In this document: piece after piece, positions 1 to 12,400 of the stretch | How positions within the stretch are numbered: the first letter of the stretch is position 1 | Layout of the letters: each line of letters opens with the position of its first letter | DNA from: Tetradesmus obliquus | Lineage: Eukaryota > Chlorophyta > Chlorophyceae > Sphaeropleales > Scenedesmaceae | Reading direction: 5' to 3' | Assembly: GCA_030272155.1 (NCBI GenBank) | Contig: CP126193.1 | Location: forward strand, 3,472,001 to 3,536,000 | Length of the DNA stretch: 64,000 bases | Program-made: the position numbers and the translations under genes | The notes under the pieces: generated by a model | The model's database searches: none | What the model was told of the DNA's origin: nothing | Seen by the model: the letters and a program-made list of their open reading frames with translations, nothing else

Positions 1-695
1 CTTGCGCCGTCACCGCAAGTATGCATGGGTAGCTACCACAGCGCAGCTGGTGCGTGCTGAGTTAAGCAAGCAAACCAGGCTCAGCACCGCTCAATGCCTT
101 GGCTGATGCTGTACAAAACATCACATGCATGGCTTGCTGTTCAGTACGCTGCTGCTGCTGCCCCCTGGCTCACCTTACAGAGGAAAGCGGAAAAGACAGC
201 CCCAACCACACACCAGGCAGCATACTCGTTATGCTGCCACAGCAGCACTGCGAATACTGTTGCTGACACAGTCCACTTTGTCTGCAAAAGCCACACAGCA
301 GCAGCAGCAACATAGTGAGTTGCTGTAGAAGTTCAGGGGCACCAGCAAGTTGTAGGCAGGTTGCATGCAATCTGGCCGTCTGATGTACAAGCAGCAGGCG
401 CACAGGTGTTGGCAGCACATTTGCTTGATCCAGCGAGCACTCACTGAGTCATTGATGACTGATAGTGCTGTTATCTGCCACGGCTGTCCAGTGGCAAAGC
501 CTTGTGGGTGCTGCTGGAGTAATGGTTGTTGGTCCAGGCTGAGTTGCTGCTCAAGCTCCCCACTGCTTGCTGCCGACACCCTGACAGCAAGCATGCTGTC
601 CTGACCAATCTTGGGCCTACAGTAACACAGTTCGTCGGGAATTGAGCGGCGATTTCACCCCAAATCGAGATCAAAAGAAGAAGTGTATGACCGGA

Positions 696-739
<44 letters not shown>

Positions 740-1195
740 GGACGTACCTGCTGCCTACGCTCTTGCCGCTATTGGTGCGCCTCATCCGCTGTGACACCGA
801 CGTTGAAACGTTGCCCAATTGCGGTCTCAGCATGCTCTGCTGCTTCAAAATCACTGTAAACACATACTTGCTTGCCCGCTACGCGAATTCCAACTGCTGG
901 AATGCGTCGATTGACGTGTAAATGCAACGACCCCACCTCAACAGCTGCAATGAACGTGTTTGCAGGCACTGCAGCTCCTAAGGGTCGAACATGAGGTGCT
1001 GGACACTGGCAGACTGAGCAGTCATGACAGGGTCAAAGTAAAAGCCTAACAGCAACCTGCACGTGAAAACCTGTCGGCCAAACGATATGCTCACACTTAA
1101 GTAATACTAAGGTGCCTATGAACGTCCTGGAGGGATCGCAACAACCCTGGCAGCGTTCCAATGTTGTTTACATGCCAACACCAACACGGTCCTAC
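1..1195. other. No confident gene; CAG tract and one possible exon
   Basis: I see no gene here that I can support. A run of 12 CAG triplets lies at 700-735. On the minus strand, 769-969 stays open with a fairly ordinary composition (it reads ...VGIRVAGKQVCVYSDFEAAEH...). It could be a 3' exon of the minus-strand gene that ends at about 1196, but no splice pair keeps the reading phase between the two, so I did not join them. Confidence 0.4.
700..735. repeat. (CAG)12 microsatellite
   Basis: Twelve perfect CAG triplets. It lies outside any supported exon, so it is not obviously under coding constraint. Confidence 0.9.
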
Positions 1196-3719
1196 CTAGA
1201 CGCTGCCACCCCAGCTGCTGCAAGTTCAGTGTACAATGTTTTAGCAAGGACTTTGGCTGCGGTTCTGTCTGCCTCAAAGAACAGCGGCAGCACCGGCAAC
1301 TGCCAGATAGCCGACGTGGCAAAGGGGTGATCCTCGTCCAGTGCCTGCTGCCGCCTGCTGCTGCTGTTGCTGCTGCTGCTGCCAGTGCTAGCCACTGCCT
1401 CAAGTTCTAACTCTGGCACAGCCTTTCCGTTTATCTCTGCCGCACTACTACTGCTGTCACTGCTGCTGCTGCTGCCGCCGTCTTGTTGGGCTGCTGCTTC
1501 TAGTAGTTGCTGCAAGTTGGCCTTCAACCTCAGCAACTCCTGCATATCAGTGGCAGCAGCAGCAGGTCAACCGTCAAGCAACAATCTGAACGCGATGATT
1601 GAGAATGCGAGGGGCACTTCACCACAAAACCAACCAGCACGCACCAGGCAGACGGTCGCACAGAGTGTGTTGCAATCCAGCCTGCACTGACAACACAAAA
1701 AGCTATCACAGCCCCCACGCCTCACAGCATGCGCAATAGTCTGAATGTGCTACGTTCATAGTTGTGCTGAAATAGATCAACTGCAACAACTTGGGTGCTC
1801 TCACAGAAGCCACGCACGCGGCGCACCTGCACTTGCTGCTGCACCTCAGGGCTGGAGTTGCCCATGCCTCCCGCCTTGAGCTGCCTCACCACATCAGCCT
1901 GCTGCAGCACAGCCATCTCCGCAGACTGCAGCTGCTCAGGCGTTGCCGCAGCGGTAGCAGCAGCGCCTGCTGAGTCAGGGTACAGCATCTGCAGCAGCAC
2001 AGCAGGTAGCACAGCGCAGGCACACACAGATGGCGCTTTCATTAGAGGTGTTTGTTGTTGCGCGTGTCAGCTGTAACAAGATGGTGGCAGAGACTCCGGC
2101 TGTTGTGCTGCCAACTCACAGGCGGCCACTTGCACAGCAGTAGCACTCAGCTGTGCCATGCACCTGGGAAGCCAGGAGTGGCGTGCTGGCAGTGCCATAC
2201 AGGACTGCACGTGCTGCTGACCTTGCTCGTTCAAACTCCTCCGCAGCTCCCAAGCTGGCACACTCCCTCTCATTTCACATGACGTGCAACCACCACACTT
2301 CTGATTATCACTGTCACACCGCTCACCTTCTGTGGAGCGACAGGCAGCTCCACAGGCAGTATGTTGAAAGGCACGGCGTCCAGCGAGCGCTCCTGCAGGG
2401 GCAGTTGCCGCGCCCCCGCTGCTGCTGCCAGCCTGCCGCAGAGCTGCACCGCTGCTGACAGGTCAGTGGCCCGCAGAGGGGCCAAGTCCACTACCACCAC
2501 ATCCCCGCTGGCACCTGCTTGACAGTACATGACAGTGTCACAGGGAGGACGGACAGTTTGGGTAGTGTTGCATGTGAAGCCATGCCAGCTGGGGGTTCAC
2601 GTGTGGGTCCCAATGGCATGAAACTTTGTGCTGAAACAGGGGCTTTGTTGCATATCGAACAATCTACGCTCCATGCCAGACTCACACCAACACCATGCAC
2701 AAAAAGAGGAGTCAACAGCAATGCACAAAAAGAGGAGTCAACAGCAATGCAGGGAGCATCTATGTGGGGTCTATCTGACCGACCCAGAACTGCCACAGCA
2801 CGCTAGCAGCAGTGTGCCACATGACACTGTGTAACATCATGTGCCGCTCACCTGTCATGTCCTGCTCAATGACGATGCAGGCAGTGGCCTTAGCATCACA
2901 CCACTGGCGGTACACATTAGGGAGTGGGTTGCCCTTGCGGCCACCAGCTCCCTTGCGATAGCCTGTGCCACGCACCTGCAGAGCATGTGACATAAGAGCT
3001 CCATAGTCACAGTCCGTTGTAACGCCTGGCAGTGCTGTAGTCCAGTTCTGCCTGTCTGGCACAATGGCGTGCTTGCAGGAATTGTCAGTAGTGTCGGGCT
3101 GTTCAGTTGCAGTGCATTGTGTTGCTATGGATCTGTCTGCCAAATATCAGGATAATGCTGTCAGTTGCAAACCAAAAATGGTGTACCTGCAGGTAGCCCT
3201 TCTTCTTTGCTGCCTCATACACTGGCCTCTCTGCAAGTGCAGCAACAGCAGCACAACAGATAGCTCAGCATTTGTTATGCTTGCAACGTCGGTTGCTGAT
3301 GCTCTGCAGGCACAAAAGCACTGCGAGTGCTAGCTCTGGCTGTGGGTATCAAATGCCAGTGCTTTAGTGCTAATGTGTGACTGCCGCCACAGGCTGCGGT
3401 CAACAGCTGCAGCAGTTGAGCGAACAATTGACCATGCAACTGACGCAAGTAGGCCTCTTACCATCTGAATTGAGGCGGTGCGGGATGTTGTAGTTGCCTG
3501 TGCCTCGCTTTTTCGCACCGTCGCCCTTGCTGAGCCCTGTAATACAGTGGTGTTACATAACATCAAGGCAAGCAGCGCACACTGCAGACATTTGGCAGCA
3601 CTGCAGGTGCCACTTTGTGTGGTCCAGGCACAGCCAGCCTGCAGTGACAGCACAGAACATCAATGCTGCTTGCACTCACTGTCAACATCGTTCATGTCTG
3701 GCCTCCAGGGCTTTGCCAT
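1196..3719 (-). CDS. Conserved-looking protein with basic GTGYR region and WHEP-like helical hairpin (3' end uncertain)
   Basis: Exons on the minus strand: 3680-3719, 3462-3536, 3187-3230, 2852-2975, 2327-2514, 1827-1988 and 1196-1539. All junctions are GT/AG and phase-consistent. The protein starts MAKPWRPDMNDVDR, followed by RGTGNYNIPHRLN, RPVYEAAKKKGYL, then the basic, Gly-rich VRGTGYRKGAGGRKGNPLP and YRQWCDAK. Later exons give a hydrophobic DVVVVDLAPLR strand. Then comes a hairpin (QQADVVRQLKAGG, then QQQVQELLRLKANL) that resembles the WHEP domain appended to some aminoacyl-tRNA synthetases, where it binds RNA or other proteins. An acidic and Ser-rich linker and FFEADRTAAKVLAK follow. No synthetase catalytic motif is visible, so the function is not assigned. 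The last exon either reads into a stop at 1192 or splices onward at 1196. The start was chosen because its short exon joins the next one in phase. Confidence 0.55.
2695..2746. repeat. Two perfect 26-bp tandem copies
   Basis: A 26-bp unit (ATGCACAAAAAGAGGAGTCA plus 6 bases) occurs twice in tandem inside an intron of the minus-strand gene. Confidence 0.9.
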
Positions 3720-4298
3720 AGCTACAACTGAAGTCCTCAGTTGGCGTAGCTGGCGGTGTGTTGCTAGGTTGGTCGCTGCATACTTGCAGTGCGCCCATGT
3801 GGCCAGCGGCACGGGCAACATCCTATAAAAGCATCCAGCACACGCCTTAAGGTAACGGCAGTGTTTCAATTGAAGTAGCTGTTCCTCTGAATGGGTGTCA
3901 GCAGTGGAGGCAATTGCTGTTTGCAGGCAGGTTCATTCTCTGGCAGCAGTGGCTCGCTGCGCACTACGGACGCTGGCTGTGCTACAGCTTCACTGCACAA
4001 GCCATGAAGGTGATATTCAAACAAAATTTCTCGAGTTGGCAGACCGGCGAGTCAGGCTTGTGGTGCAGCTAGGGCTTCTCATCATCCTTGTGTTACGCGC
4101 CCGCCAGTTATTTCCCGAACGCCAGTACAGTAGTCGTGCTGGTGTTTCATGCTGACATTTTCGCTTGGAGTACAGACTAGTTACTGGGGCACTGGTTGCT
4201 CCAGTGTACCCACTGTTGAAGTCGCCACATCAACAAGCTGTTCTTCAGCACTCATAGACATCGCCTGCGAACAGTTTCCATAACGTAACTAACTCAGC
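3720..4298. promoter_or_regulatory. Head-to-head intergenic region (579 bp), likely shared promoter
   Basis: Lies between the start codons of the minus-strand WHEP-like gene (3719) and the plus-strand methyltransferase gene (4299). I see no clear TATA box or other named element. The promoter role is inferred only from the divergent layout. Confidence 0.4.
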
Positions 4299-6145
4299 AT
4301 GCTGGCTCGGCATCAGCTAGCTGGTGGCAGGCGCGGTAGCACGTGCTTGCCACAGAGGCAGCAGCTGCAGCAGTCATGGCGCACATGTGCCATCAACACC
4401 AGCAGCAGACCCAGCACAGGTGTTTCTACACACAGTGTTACTAGCAGCAGCGAGCAAGCACAGCAGAGGCTGCTGCAGTCGCTGCTTGACAGGCACCTGG
4501 CTGACCTGAGCAACAACCATACCCAGGCAGGCAGCAGCTGTGTGACGTCAGAGCAGCAGCTGGAAGATATCTATGACTTGCTTGACCAAGAGATATTCTT
4601 CTCAAAGGGTGGCTACGTCATCCCAAAGCGCGAGCGGGCAAAGATAGATGCCACTGGCGGTGATGCAACCTATGGGGAGGTGCAAGCATCTGGCGTGGAT
4701 GTGCTGCTGCGGTGCGTGTTGAGCAGCCGAGCAATAGCTGCACACAGCTCAGCAGTTGATTAAAAGCACTCCTGCAAGAGAGATATGCACCTTGCAGGCA
4801 TCTGACATGCTTCTGCTGGAAGCATGCCAGCGCATTCTGCAGCTATGCCATGTTTCCCGCCCTTCCGGCTCTTAGCCTTCTTTGCTTTTGCCCGTGCCTT
4901 TTTCTGCGTCACCCTCGGCCTTTCTTGACATGTGTTTCCGTTTGATGCCTGCCCTACCACTCCATCACCACCTGCAGTTACCTGGCCATGGACAGCAGCA
5001 GCGTGTTTGTCGACCTGGGCTGCGGCAGGGGCAGAGCTGTCCTGCAAGTCGCGATGCACAGCACAGTGCGCAAAGCAATCGGCATAGAGCTCAGTGAGAG
5101 CAGGCTGGAGCAGGCAGAAGCAGCTCTGGAGGTGCTGCAGCAGCAGGGCGTGCCGCTGCAGCCTGTAGAGCTGCGGCATGCAGACCTGAGCAGCTGCAGC
5201 TTGCAGGAAGGCTCTCACTTCTACCTCTGCTCGACTGCCTTTGGCGCGGGCATCTGCAGGTGAGCCGCTGCTGCGCAAGGTTCTGTACGCAGTTATGTGT
5301 AATATAGTGAGCACAGCAGCAGCTGGGTGGGCGCTGTTGCAGCGAGGGTACGCAAGTAGATGCGGAAGTTGAGTCACCTGTAGCAGACTGGTCGAGCACC
5401 AGCAAGTGCCAGCACCTGACAGCAGCAGCAAGTGACAGCTTACAGCAGCATGAGCAGCAGCGCCTTGCTTGGTTGTGGCGTGCATGTATTGCAGCATTGA
5501 CATGTGCACAAGTAGTGATTGGCTTGCTTGCACACATCCAGCGCATGCAGCAGCAGTACAGCCAGCTGCTTGCAGGACAGCATCCTGCAAGCCACGCGGC
5601 TGCCTCAGGCACGGCTCTGCTGCGACACATCTCGCGTACGACCTTTTCTCGCCAAGCACATCACATGCACAAAGCCTTGCTGCACAGAACAAACCCACAG
5701 CATACCAATTCAACTAACTATGCGCCCTCAACCGCTTTGTTCCCTGGTTTCCTGCAGGTCTCTGGCAGAACGGCTGGCAGCCAGCCCCAACTTCCAGGTG
5801 CTGGTCACCTCACGCCAGCTGCCCACGCAGCCCTACCTCTATAATGTCAGCCAGGTGCCGTGCAGCTTCACGTACGGCCAAAACGGCCGCGCATACATCT
5901 ACGTCAAGTCGCTTGCTGCAGCGCCAGTAGCCACACTGGCCAGGGTTTGGTGCAGGGACGGCGTGTGCTGGCTGCCGGGCAGCAGCAGTCAGCTGCAGCT
6001 TGGGCTGTCAGTGGATGAGCCGCTGTTTGACACCAGGCCAGTGCTGGATTTGAAGTGGGATAGGAGTGGAGAGGTAGCTGAGAAGGGACAGCAGCAGCAG
6101 CACGTATTGCAAGAGGTGCGGGTATTTGGTGATGCTGAAGAATGA
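4299..6145 (+). CDS. DOT1-type / class I SAM-dependent methyltransferase
   Basis: Three exons, 4299-4711, 4978-5259 and 5758-6145, give 360 residues with GT/AG junctions in phase. After a Ser/Gln-rich N-terminus come EDIYDLLDQEIFF and GGDATYGEVQASGVDVLL, the latter like the TYGE loop before the SAM pocket in DOT1 enzymes. Motif I is FVDLGCGRGRAVLQVA (about residues 146-161), then GIELSESR (acidic residue for the ribose), RHADLSS and FYLCSTAFG, equivalent to the post-strand-4 motif. These parts fit a Rossmann methyltransferase of the DOT1-like group, so transfer of a methyl group from SAM to a lysine is likely. The substrate is unknown: nucleosome-recognition regions of true DOT1 are not seen. 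The C-terminal exon (RVWCRDGVCWLPG) is not recognised. No clear transit peptide. Confidence 0.75.
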
Positions 6146-7708
6146 GGAGTTATGTACAGTGTGGGCTGCTGCTCTGCTTGCGATTCATCACATTACAGTG
6201 GCTTTGAATGGATACAGCATCTGTGAGGGAAATGCTCAACAGAGGACCAAGCTGCATGTGTGCGTGCAGTCACGCGTGCATGCAATGCTTGCTGACTGTG
6301 CATTGCAGGACCTTGTCCCTCGAATATCACCCTGTGGCCGCTTGTTTTGGCTTGGTTTTTAATATGGCAGCTTCGTCTGACGTGTCATGTGCTGCTGCGA
6401 CATAGCCTGCGTTATTTTAGTGTCTACCATCTAGCCTTTGTTATCCATGTTGTGTGCGCTGACGTCTGTCATCGCCAATCTGGCTCTTAGATATCACGGC
6501 ATCATTGCATGCACCTGATTTCTCAAGGAGCCCCAGCTGCAGTTGTCATGCAACAGCCTCTGTCTTAAGTGTGTTATACGGGAAGGTAATCTGGGACGAG
6601 CCTGCTGGTGCGCTGCAAAGTGTGCTCTCATCTCAGGACCGCACAGATTGTGCGCTCCTGAACCCAGACCATGTCAGCCTCTGTGGTTTTATTCTTCCTC
6701 ATTTTGCGCAGCTCGCACCAACTGGTGCTGCTGCTTGGACAGCGTTGCTTTGGCATTGGTCGAAGGATTTGACTTGCCATGCAGCCTCATGGCAGGGCAT
6801 GACTACTGCAGCATGTTGCTGCTGTGAGTGAAGCTATGCCAGCTGCAATGGTTTCTGCATCCTGCAGGTGTGTGCTTGAGCTCCGTCACGTGCACTGCTT
6901 GCTGGTGGCACTTGACCTTACTAATTGGCAGCCGCCAGCTCAGCTTGTTTGTCATGACTTAAGCAGACATTGCTGAGCAGCGCAACATGCTAGCAGCGGG
7001 CACACCAAACAACACACGACCAATACCATTGGGTCCTAGTTGGTGCTGGGTGTTGCATGCGTATGCTAGGCAGGGCAGGTGCCTGAGCAGAGTGCCCCAA
7101 GCTGCCTGCAGCAGGGATCTGCATCTGGAGTGCTTTGGAGGCTATGCACTGTCTGACTATGCACAGTAGATGTACAATGATGCACAACTGGTGGAGGATG
7201 GCAGGCTTGCTGCGGCCTGCAGCACACGCTGCCTGCTGCCTGCTTTATAACGGCGTGATCTGGTTGATCCTTAACATCACATTTGAGGGCCGTGCCAATG
7301 GCTGGCTGCACACAGCATGCGAGGTTGTGCATTCTTATGCTGAATGCCGTGCGTAGTGCTGTCTGGTGTCATGTTATGCTGGGTTGCTATTTGCAGCCTG
7401 CTGAGGCGTTGCGGGCGTGTCAGCTTATCTGCCATGCTTGCGGCGCAGTGCAGTTGTGTGTGGCCAGGGCGCACTGCGTTGGGATGGGACGCTTATGAGA
7501 CAGCTAGCGAGTTCTGGTACTGCTGCTGCAGCGTTGCGCAAGTTGCAGGCCACACATCATGATGTCAAGCTGGCGTGCACAGGCACCAGCATCCACTATG
7601 GACCAGCAGCCAATGCTGACTAGTTTGATGGCTGTATACCAGCCCGGCAGCTGCACAGTCGACTTACTGCTCGTTGACATGCTGCTAGAATGTTCGGCAT
7701 AGTGGCTG

Positions 7709-7803
7709 GCGTTGCGGCTGCGGCTTCATTGCGCGGCAGGGTATTGCGGCTGCGGCTTCATTGCGCGGCAGGGTATTGCGGCTGCGGCTTCATTGCGCGG
7801 CAG
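7709..7803. repeat. Three tandem 31-32-bp copies
   Basis: The unit containing TTGCGGCTGCGGCTTCATTG repeats three times head-to-tail. The second and third copies are identical. Confidence 0.9.
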
Positions 7804-8262
7804 GGCACTTCTTGAAAACTGGAGCGGGCCTAGCTTGGCTGCAGTTTGAGGAGTTGCAGATTCCTGTGTACTGAGCCCTGGCTTCTTTGGCCGACGATTT
7901 TGCCAACTTTCAGTATGGGAGAGGATAGTTGCATGTGGGTCATGGCACGTCTTAGAAAAGCAGCAACATCTCTTTGAAGACAGATCGGTGAGACGTGTCC
8001 AGTCAAACACGTTGTAATATGTTACGAGCTACCAACATTTGGCCTGCTGCTGCAGCAGTCTTGAGGCAGCTGCTGAGGCTGTTGACAACCATTCATGGCA
8101 TTGCAGCCGACTTGCTCTGGATGTTGCCCAAGGTACCTTTGTACACCATGTTTCAGCGACAACTAACACCAATGCAGCAGGTTCAACAGGTACATTGAGA
8201 TGCCTAGGGCCAGCATGTGCCTCTGAACCACAGATCTCAAATCTCTGACACACTGCCCACTG

Positions 8263-8345
8263 GGTACCATGAGTCGGCTCTGTGGCATGAGCAGCGTGCA
8301 TTGGCAATGCACGCTGCTCATGCCACAGAGCCGACTCATGGTACC
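8263..8345. repeat. 83-nt near-perfect palindrome (41-nt arms, 1-nt centre)
   Basis: The left arm 8263-8303 begins GGTACCATGAGTCGG and the right arm 8305-8345 is its exact reverse complement, ending CCGACTCATGGTACC. One unpaired G sits at the centre. An RNA of either strand would form a 41-bp hairpin with essentially no loop, and DNA could extrude a cruciform. Confidence 0.95.
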
Positions 8346-8570
8346 TGACAAAGGAGCCATACGAGAAACATACCAACCCAGTCAGTTCACTGCAAGAGTC
8401 CGTGACAGGCGTGTTAACGTCACTAAACCTGGCAGCTGTATGCAAACTCCAACCCCAGCAGCACGTACTGGCCAAAAAACTTTTAAAGAAGCTTGTCACA
8501 TGCTGTACAAGGGGCCCACCTCACTTGTGCTTGGGCCAAGCGTGTAGCAAAGCTTGGAGCATAATTTGCA

Positions 8571-8590
8571 TTACATTACATTACATTACA
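8571..8590. repeat. (TTACA)4 microsatellite
   Basis: Four TTACA units. About 60 bp further on (about 8655-8735) there is a looser array of CAAGGCAACCATGAC-like units. Confidence 0.8.
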
Positions 8591-9446
8591 TACTCCACTC
8601 AACGAGGAGTGGGAACCCCAGAATTTAATCGCTTGATTTGAGCTACAACCACAGCATGTCAACCAACAAGGCAACCATGACTGATTGACTGACTGACCAA
8701 CAAGGCAACCAACAAGGCAACCATGACAAGGCAACCATGACTGAACCGCAAGCAGCAGGCATGTCAAGGCAGCTCAATCTGCACGACTGCAGTGCGGGAG
8801 CTTCTCATGTCACAGTTTCAACCAGAAGAGTGATTATCATCTTTCACAGCATGCATTAGCAGGGCCACAAATCCAACAGTGTTCGATACTTATCACTGAT
8901 ACTTAGCAGTTCACAGCTGCCATATGTGACGTGTCCAAGGTGTGTGACTGCAATAATCAATCCCATACCACTGGAGAGTAGTATTCAAGCAACCCAAGCA
9001 TATATACTTCAGCAGAGGCAGAGTGCAAGAGGGTTTGATCACCTTTGCACAAACCATGCCCGGCGCTATTGGGTGCCAACGATTGCAGGCAGGAAGCCTC
9101 AATAGCCAGCCACTCTCGATGGCGCAACGCACATACGATCAGGGTGACACTACAGTTGGACCCGCAACTCAACACTGGACAGTTGCTGGCAGCACCAGCA
9201 CCCACTCGCCAATGGTTGACATCAACTCTCTCTCGCTGTACTCACTGCTTCCAACAAGGAACGAAATAGTTGTATCCACTTGCTCACGTACGGCAGATGA
9301 TCAGGCAGGCACGTCTGCAACAACAACAAGTGTGGTGCTTGCAGCAACAGGATGTTGACTGCAATCGTGATGATGGTCGCGGCGCTGCAGCGCATTTCAG
9401 CCAAATGTACATATCATATCCAGCAATAGCCTGAAGTTATCTCAAC

Positions 9447-12400
9447 TCAATCCAGCTTGTGATAGAATGAGTTGTTTGGGCACATGCTGGCCCCTTGCTT
9501 TGGCGGCTGCGGCACATAATCATAGTGCTGCCAGTTGCAGCTACCCTTGCTGCACTTGCACACCATGAACACAGCATCATAAGGCTTCTGCTTGTTAGGG
9601 CACGCGCCAGGCGTGCACTTGCTGGCGTGCTTCCTCTTACCGCCGTTTTTGCCAGTAAACACCACATCAACGCTGGTAGCAGACGCCACGCTCCCTGCAT
9701 CCACTGCATCAAGATCTGTGAAGCTCTCACTGCCATCACCCAACTGCTTGCCGCCAATGTCCCATCCCTTGCCGCTCTTGTGCCTCATAAAGCTTCCCTT
9801 CTTGGCGCCGTGGCTGTAGAAGTGCTTCTTCCCGCACCTTATCGTAAAGCAAGTGCTGCCGTGCCTGCTGGGGCACTGCACGCTCGTGCCATTACAGGAG
9901 GAGGGCCCACCGCAGTTGCCGCCAGCTACTGCGCACTGCTTTCCTGCAGGCTGATACATGAGGCTGCTGTCTTTGCTGCTGGGGCACTGCCCAGAGACCC
10001 CAGAGCAGCGCACATCCTTGCCGCAGGGCCCTGCGGCCCGAGAGCACACGCTGTTGCGCGGCCTGAACGTGTAGATGCAGGTGTGGTTGCTGCTGCCTTT
10101 GAGCTGCCGGCACCTGGCACCAGCAGGGCAGGGAGCTGAAATTATCTTGCACACTGGCGCTGCCTCGCAGGGTGCTGGTTGCGAGCACATTGCAGGGCTG
10201 CAGGCAAGCCGTGGGTTGCTTACGTTGGCACTGGGGCTAGGTGAAGGGGATGGTGAGGGGCTGCTGGCAGGCCTGGGTGATGGAAATGGATTGCCGTGGA
10301 GTGGCGGAGGGCTCCGGGCAGGCGGGGAGGGGCTGTTGCGGGGTGTTGGTGAGGGGCTGGGAGAGCTGGGGTCGTCGAAGGGTGGTGTCTCGAAGGAGGA
10401 AGGGCTGGGGCTAGGGGGTGGTGGTGATGGGGAGGGGCTCGGTGACACCGCAGGTGGCAGAGGGGATGATTTGGGTGGCGACACTGTGACGACAGCAGAG
10501 GCAAAGAGACACAAACAGCAGCAGCAGCAGGTCAAACACCTGAGCAACTGCAGAAAGTAGCTCTGCTTTTGACGCTGAGTGTTATTCCTATGCTGCAGTC
10601 GTGCGTTGGCTCAGTTGGGCTGTTGCAGCATCCTGGTATGTTTCTGGCTGGTGCAGTGTAGCTGCCATTCCATGGTGTGCGGTGTGCCAGAGGTGCTGCT
10701 GCACCTTGTGCAGCTGCTGTGCGGCATGCACTGCAGGGCTTGCCGGCTTGCGCAAGCATGCGTATTCTTCTGCTCAGCAGGCACAGATACAAACCAGCTG
10801 TGACAACATTGTACATGACAGTTCAAGGCATGGTAAATGCACAGATGTGTCTGTGTGCATGCACTGCGATGCTTGGAGTGCATTTCCTGTGTGCATGCAT
10901 AACTGCCTGCATTCACACATGCCTACATGCATGCAGCTGATGTCGAGCGTACCTGGTGGGCTGGGGCTTGCACCAGCTGGGCTGGGTGATGGAGACAGCT
11001 GCGGTGTTGGTGAAGGGCTGGGCAGAAGCACAGGAGATGGCAGCGGGGATGGAACAGAGGGGGGAGAAGGGCTGGGGCTGCTTGAAATTGGGCTTTGAAA
11101 GGTTGGCGGGGCAGGGCTGGGGCTGCTGCGGGGCTTTGGGCTGGCAGGGGGGATGCCGGTGGTGGGTGGAGATGGGCTGGGGCTACTGCTTGGTGTGGGG
11201 CTTGGGGCGGCAGGTGGGGAGGTTGGTGGTGCAGGGCTGGGGCTGCTGCGAAGTCGGGGGCTGGCAGGGGGAATGGGGTCGGTGGGCGGAAATGGTCTGG
11301 GGCTGCTGCTTGGTGTGGGGCTTGGGGAGGCAGGCGGGGAGGTTGGCGGGGCAGGATTGGGGCTGCTGCGAGGTCGGGGGCTGGCAGGGGGAATGGGGTC
11401 GGTGGGCGGAAATGGTCTGGGGCTGCTGCTTGGTGTGGGGCTGGGGGCGGCAGGTGGGAGAGTTGGCGGTGCAGGGCTGGGGCTGCTACGAGGTCGGGGG
11501 CTGGCAGGGGGAATGGGGTCGGTGGGTGGCAATGGTCTTGGGCTGCTGCTTGGTGGTGTAGGGCTGGGGCTAGGCGGTGAGGTTGGCGGTGCAGGGCTGG
11601 GTGAGCTTACATGACGCGGAGAGGGAGATAGAGCTGTTGGTGGTGCAGGGCTAGGGGAGGCCGTAGGTGGCGTTGGTGGTGCGGGGCTTGGGCTGTTGGG
11701 TGGGCTTGGGATTGGGCTGCTGCTGGGTGTGGGGCTTGTGCTGCTGGGTGGGCTTGGGTTGGGGCTGCTGGGTGATGAAGGCAGTGCTGGGCTTGGGCTG
11801 TTGGGTGGGCTTGGGCTGCTGCTGCTGGGTAGTGATGCAGGGGGTGCTGGGCTTGGGCTGGCCTGTGGCAGGCTAGGTGAGGGCTGCGGGCTCGCTGCAG
11901 GCGGTGGCAGGGCGGGAGGGCTGGGGCTGGTGCTTGGCGCAGGTGACTGCGGTGTAGGGCTGGGGCTGCTGCGTGGAGGTGTTGGAGAGGGCTGCGCTGG
12001 TGGAGTTGATGGGTTGGGGTTGTGGCCAGGTGGCGTTGGGCTGCTGGGCGACGTAGGACTGCTTGCAGGAGGGCTTGGGGTGCTGCTTGGTGGTGCAGGG
12101 CTTGGGCTGTTGCTCGGCGGTGGGCTGCCAGGTGGTGCTGGGCTGTTGGCTGGAGGTGGTGGGCTGCTGCCGGGATGGTTGAACTCCTTGTGGAGGAAAT
12201 TTTTGGTCTTGTTCACAAGCAAGGACAGCAGCCACTCCTTCTTGTCACTGCTGGCCTGGCCATCAGGCTGCTGCTTGGGCGGGAAGCTGTTGATACCGTC
12301 CTGCTTTTGAATGGATGGGAAGCTAAAACTGATGGACTTTCCGCTGTGCTTTTGAAATGAAGGAACTGTGAAGACCTTGCCATCGTGCTCCTTCGCCAGC

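Larger units (their letters stand above)
6146..9446. other. 3.3 kb without a supported gene
   Basis: Open frames in this stretch are short, lack recognisable motifs and do not chain into spliced models. It holds three 32-bp tandem copies (7709-7803), a long palindrome (8263-8345) and short AT-richer repeats near 8.57-8.74 kb. Confidence 0.5.

Noticed and set aside
769..969. Minus-strand open stretch as a last exon of the WHEP-like gene
   Set aside because: No acceptor and donor pair keeps the reading phase with 1196-1539.
10956..12360. Long plus-strand frames rich in Gly, Trp and Leu
   Set aside because: They are antisense shadows of the Pro/Ser-rich exon of the minus-strand wall glycoprotein.
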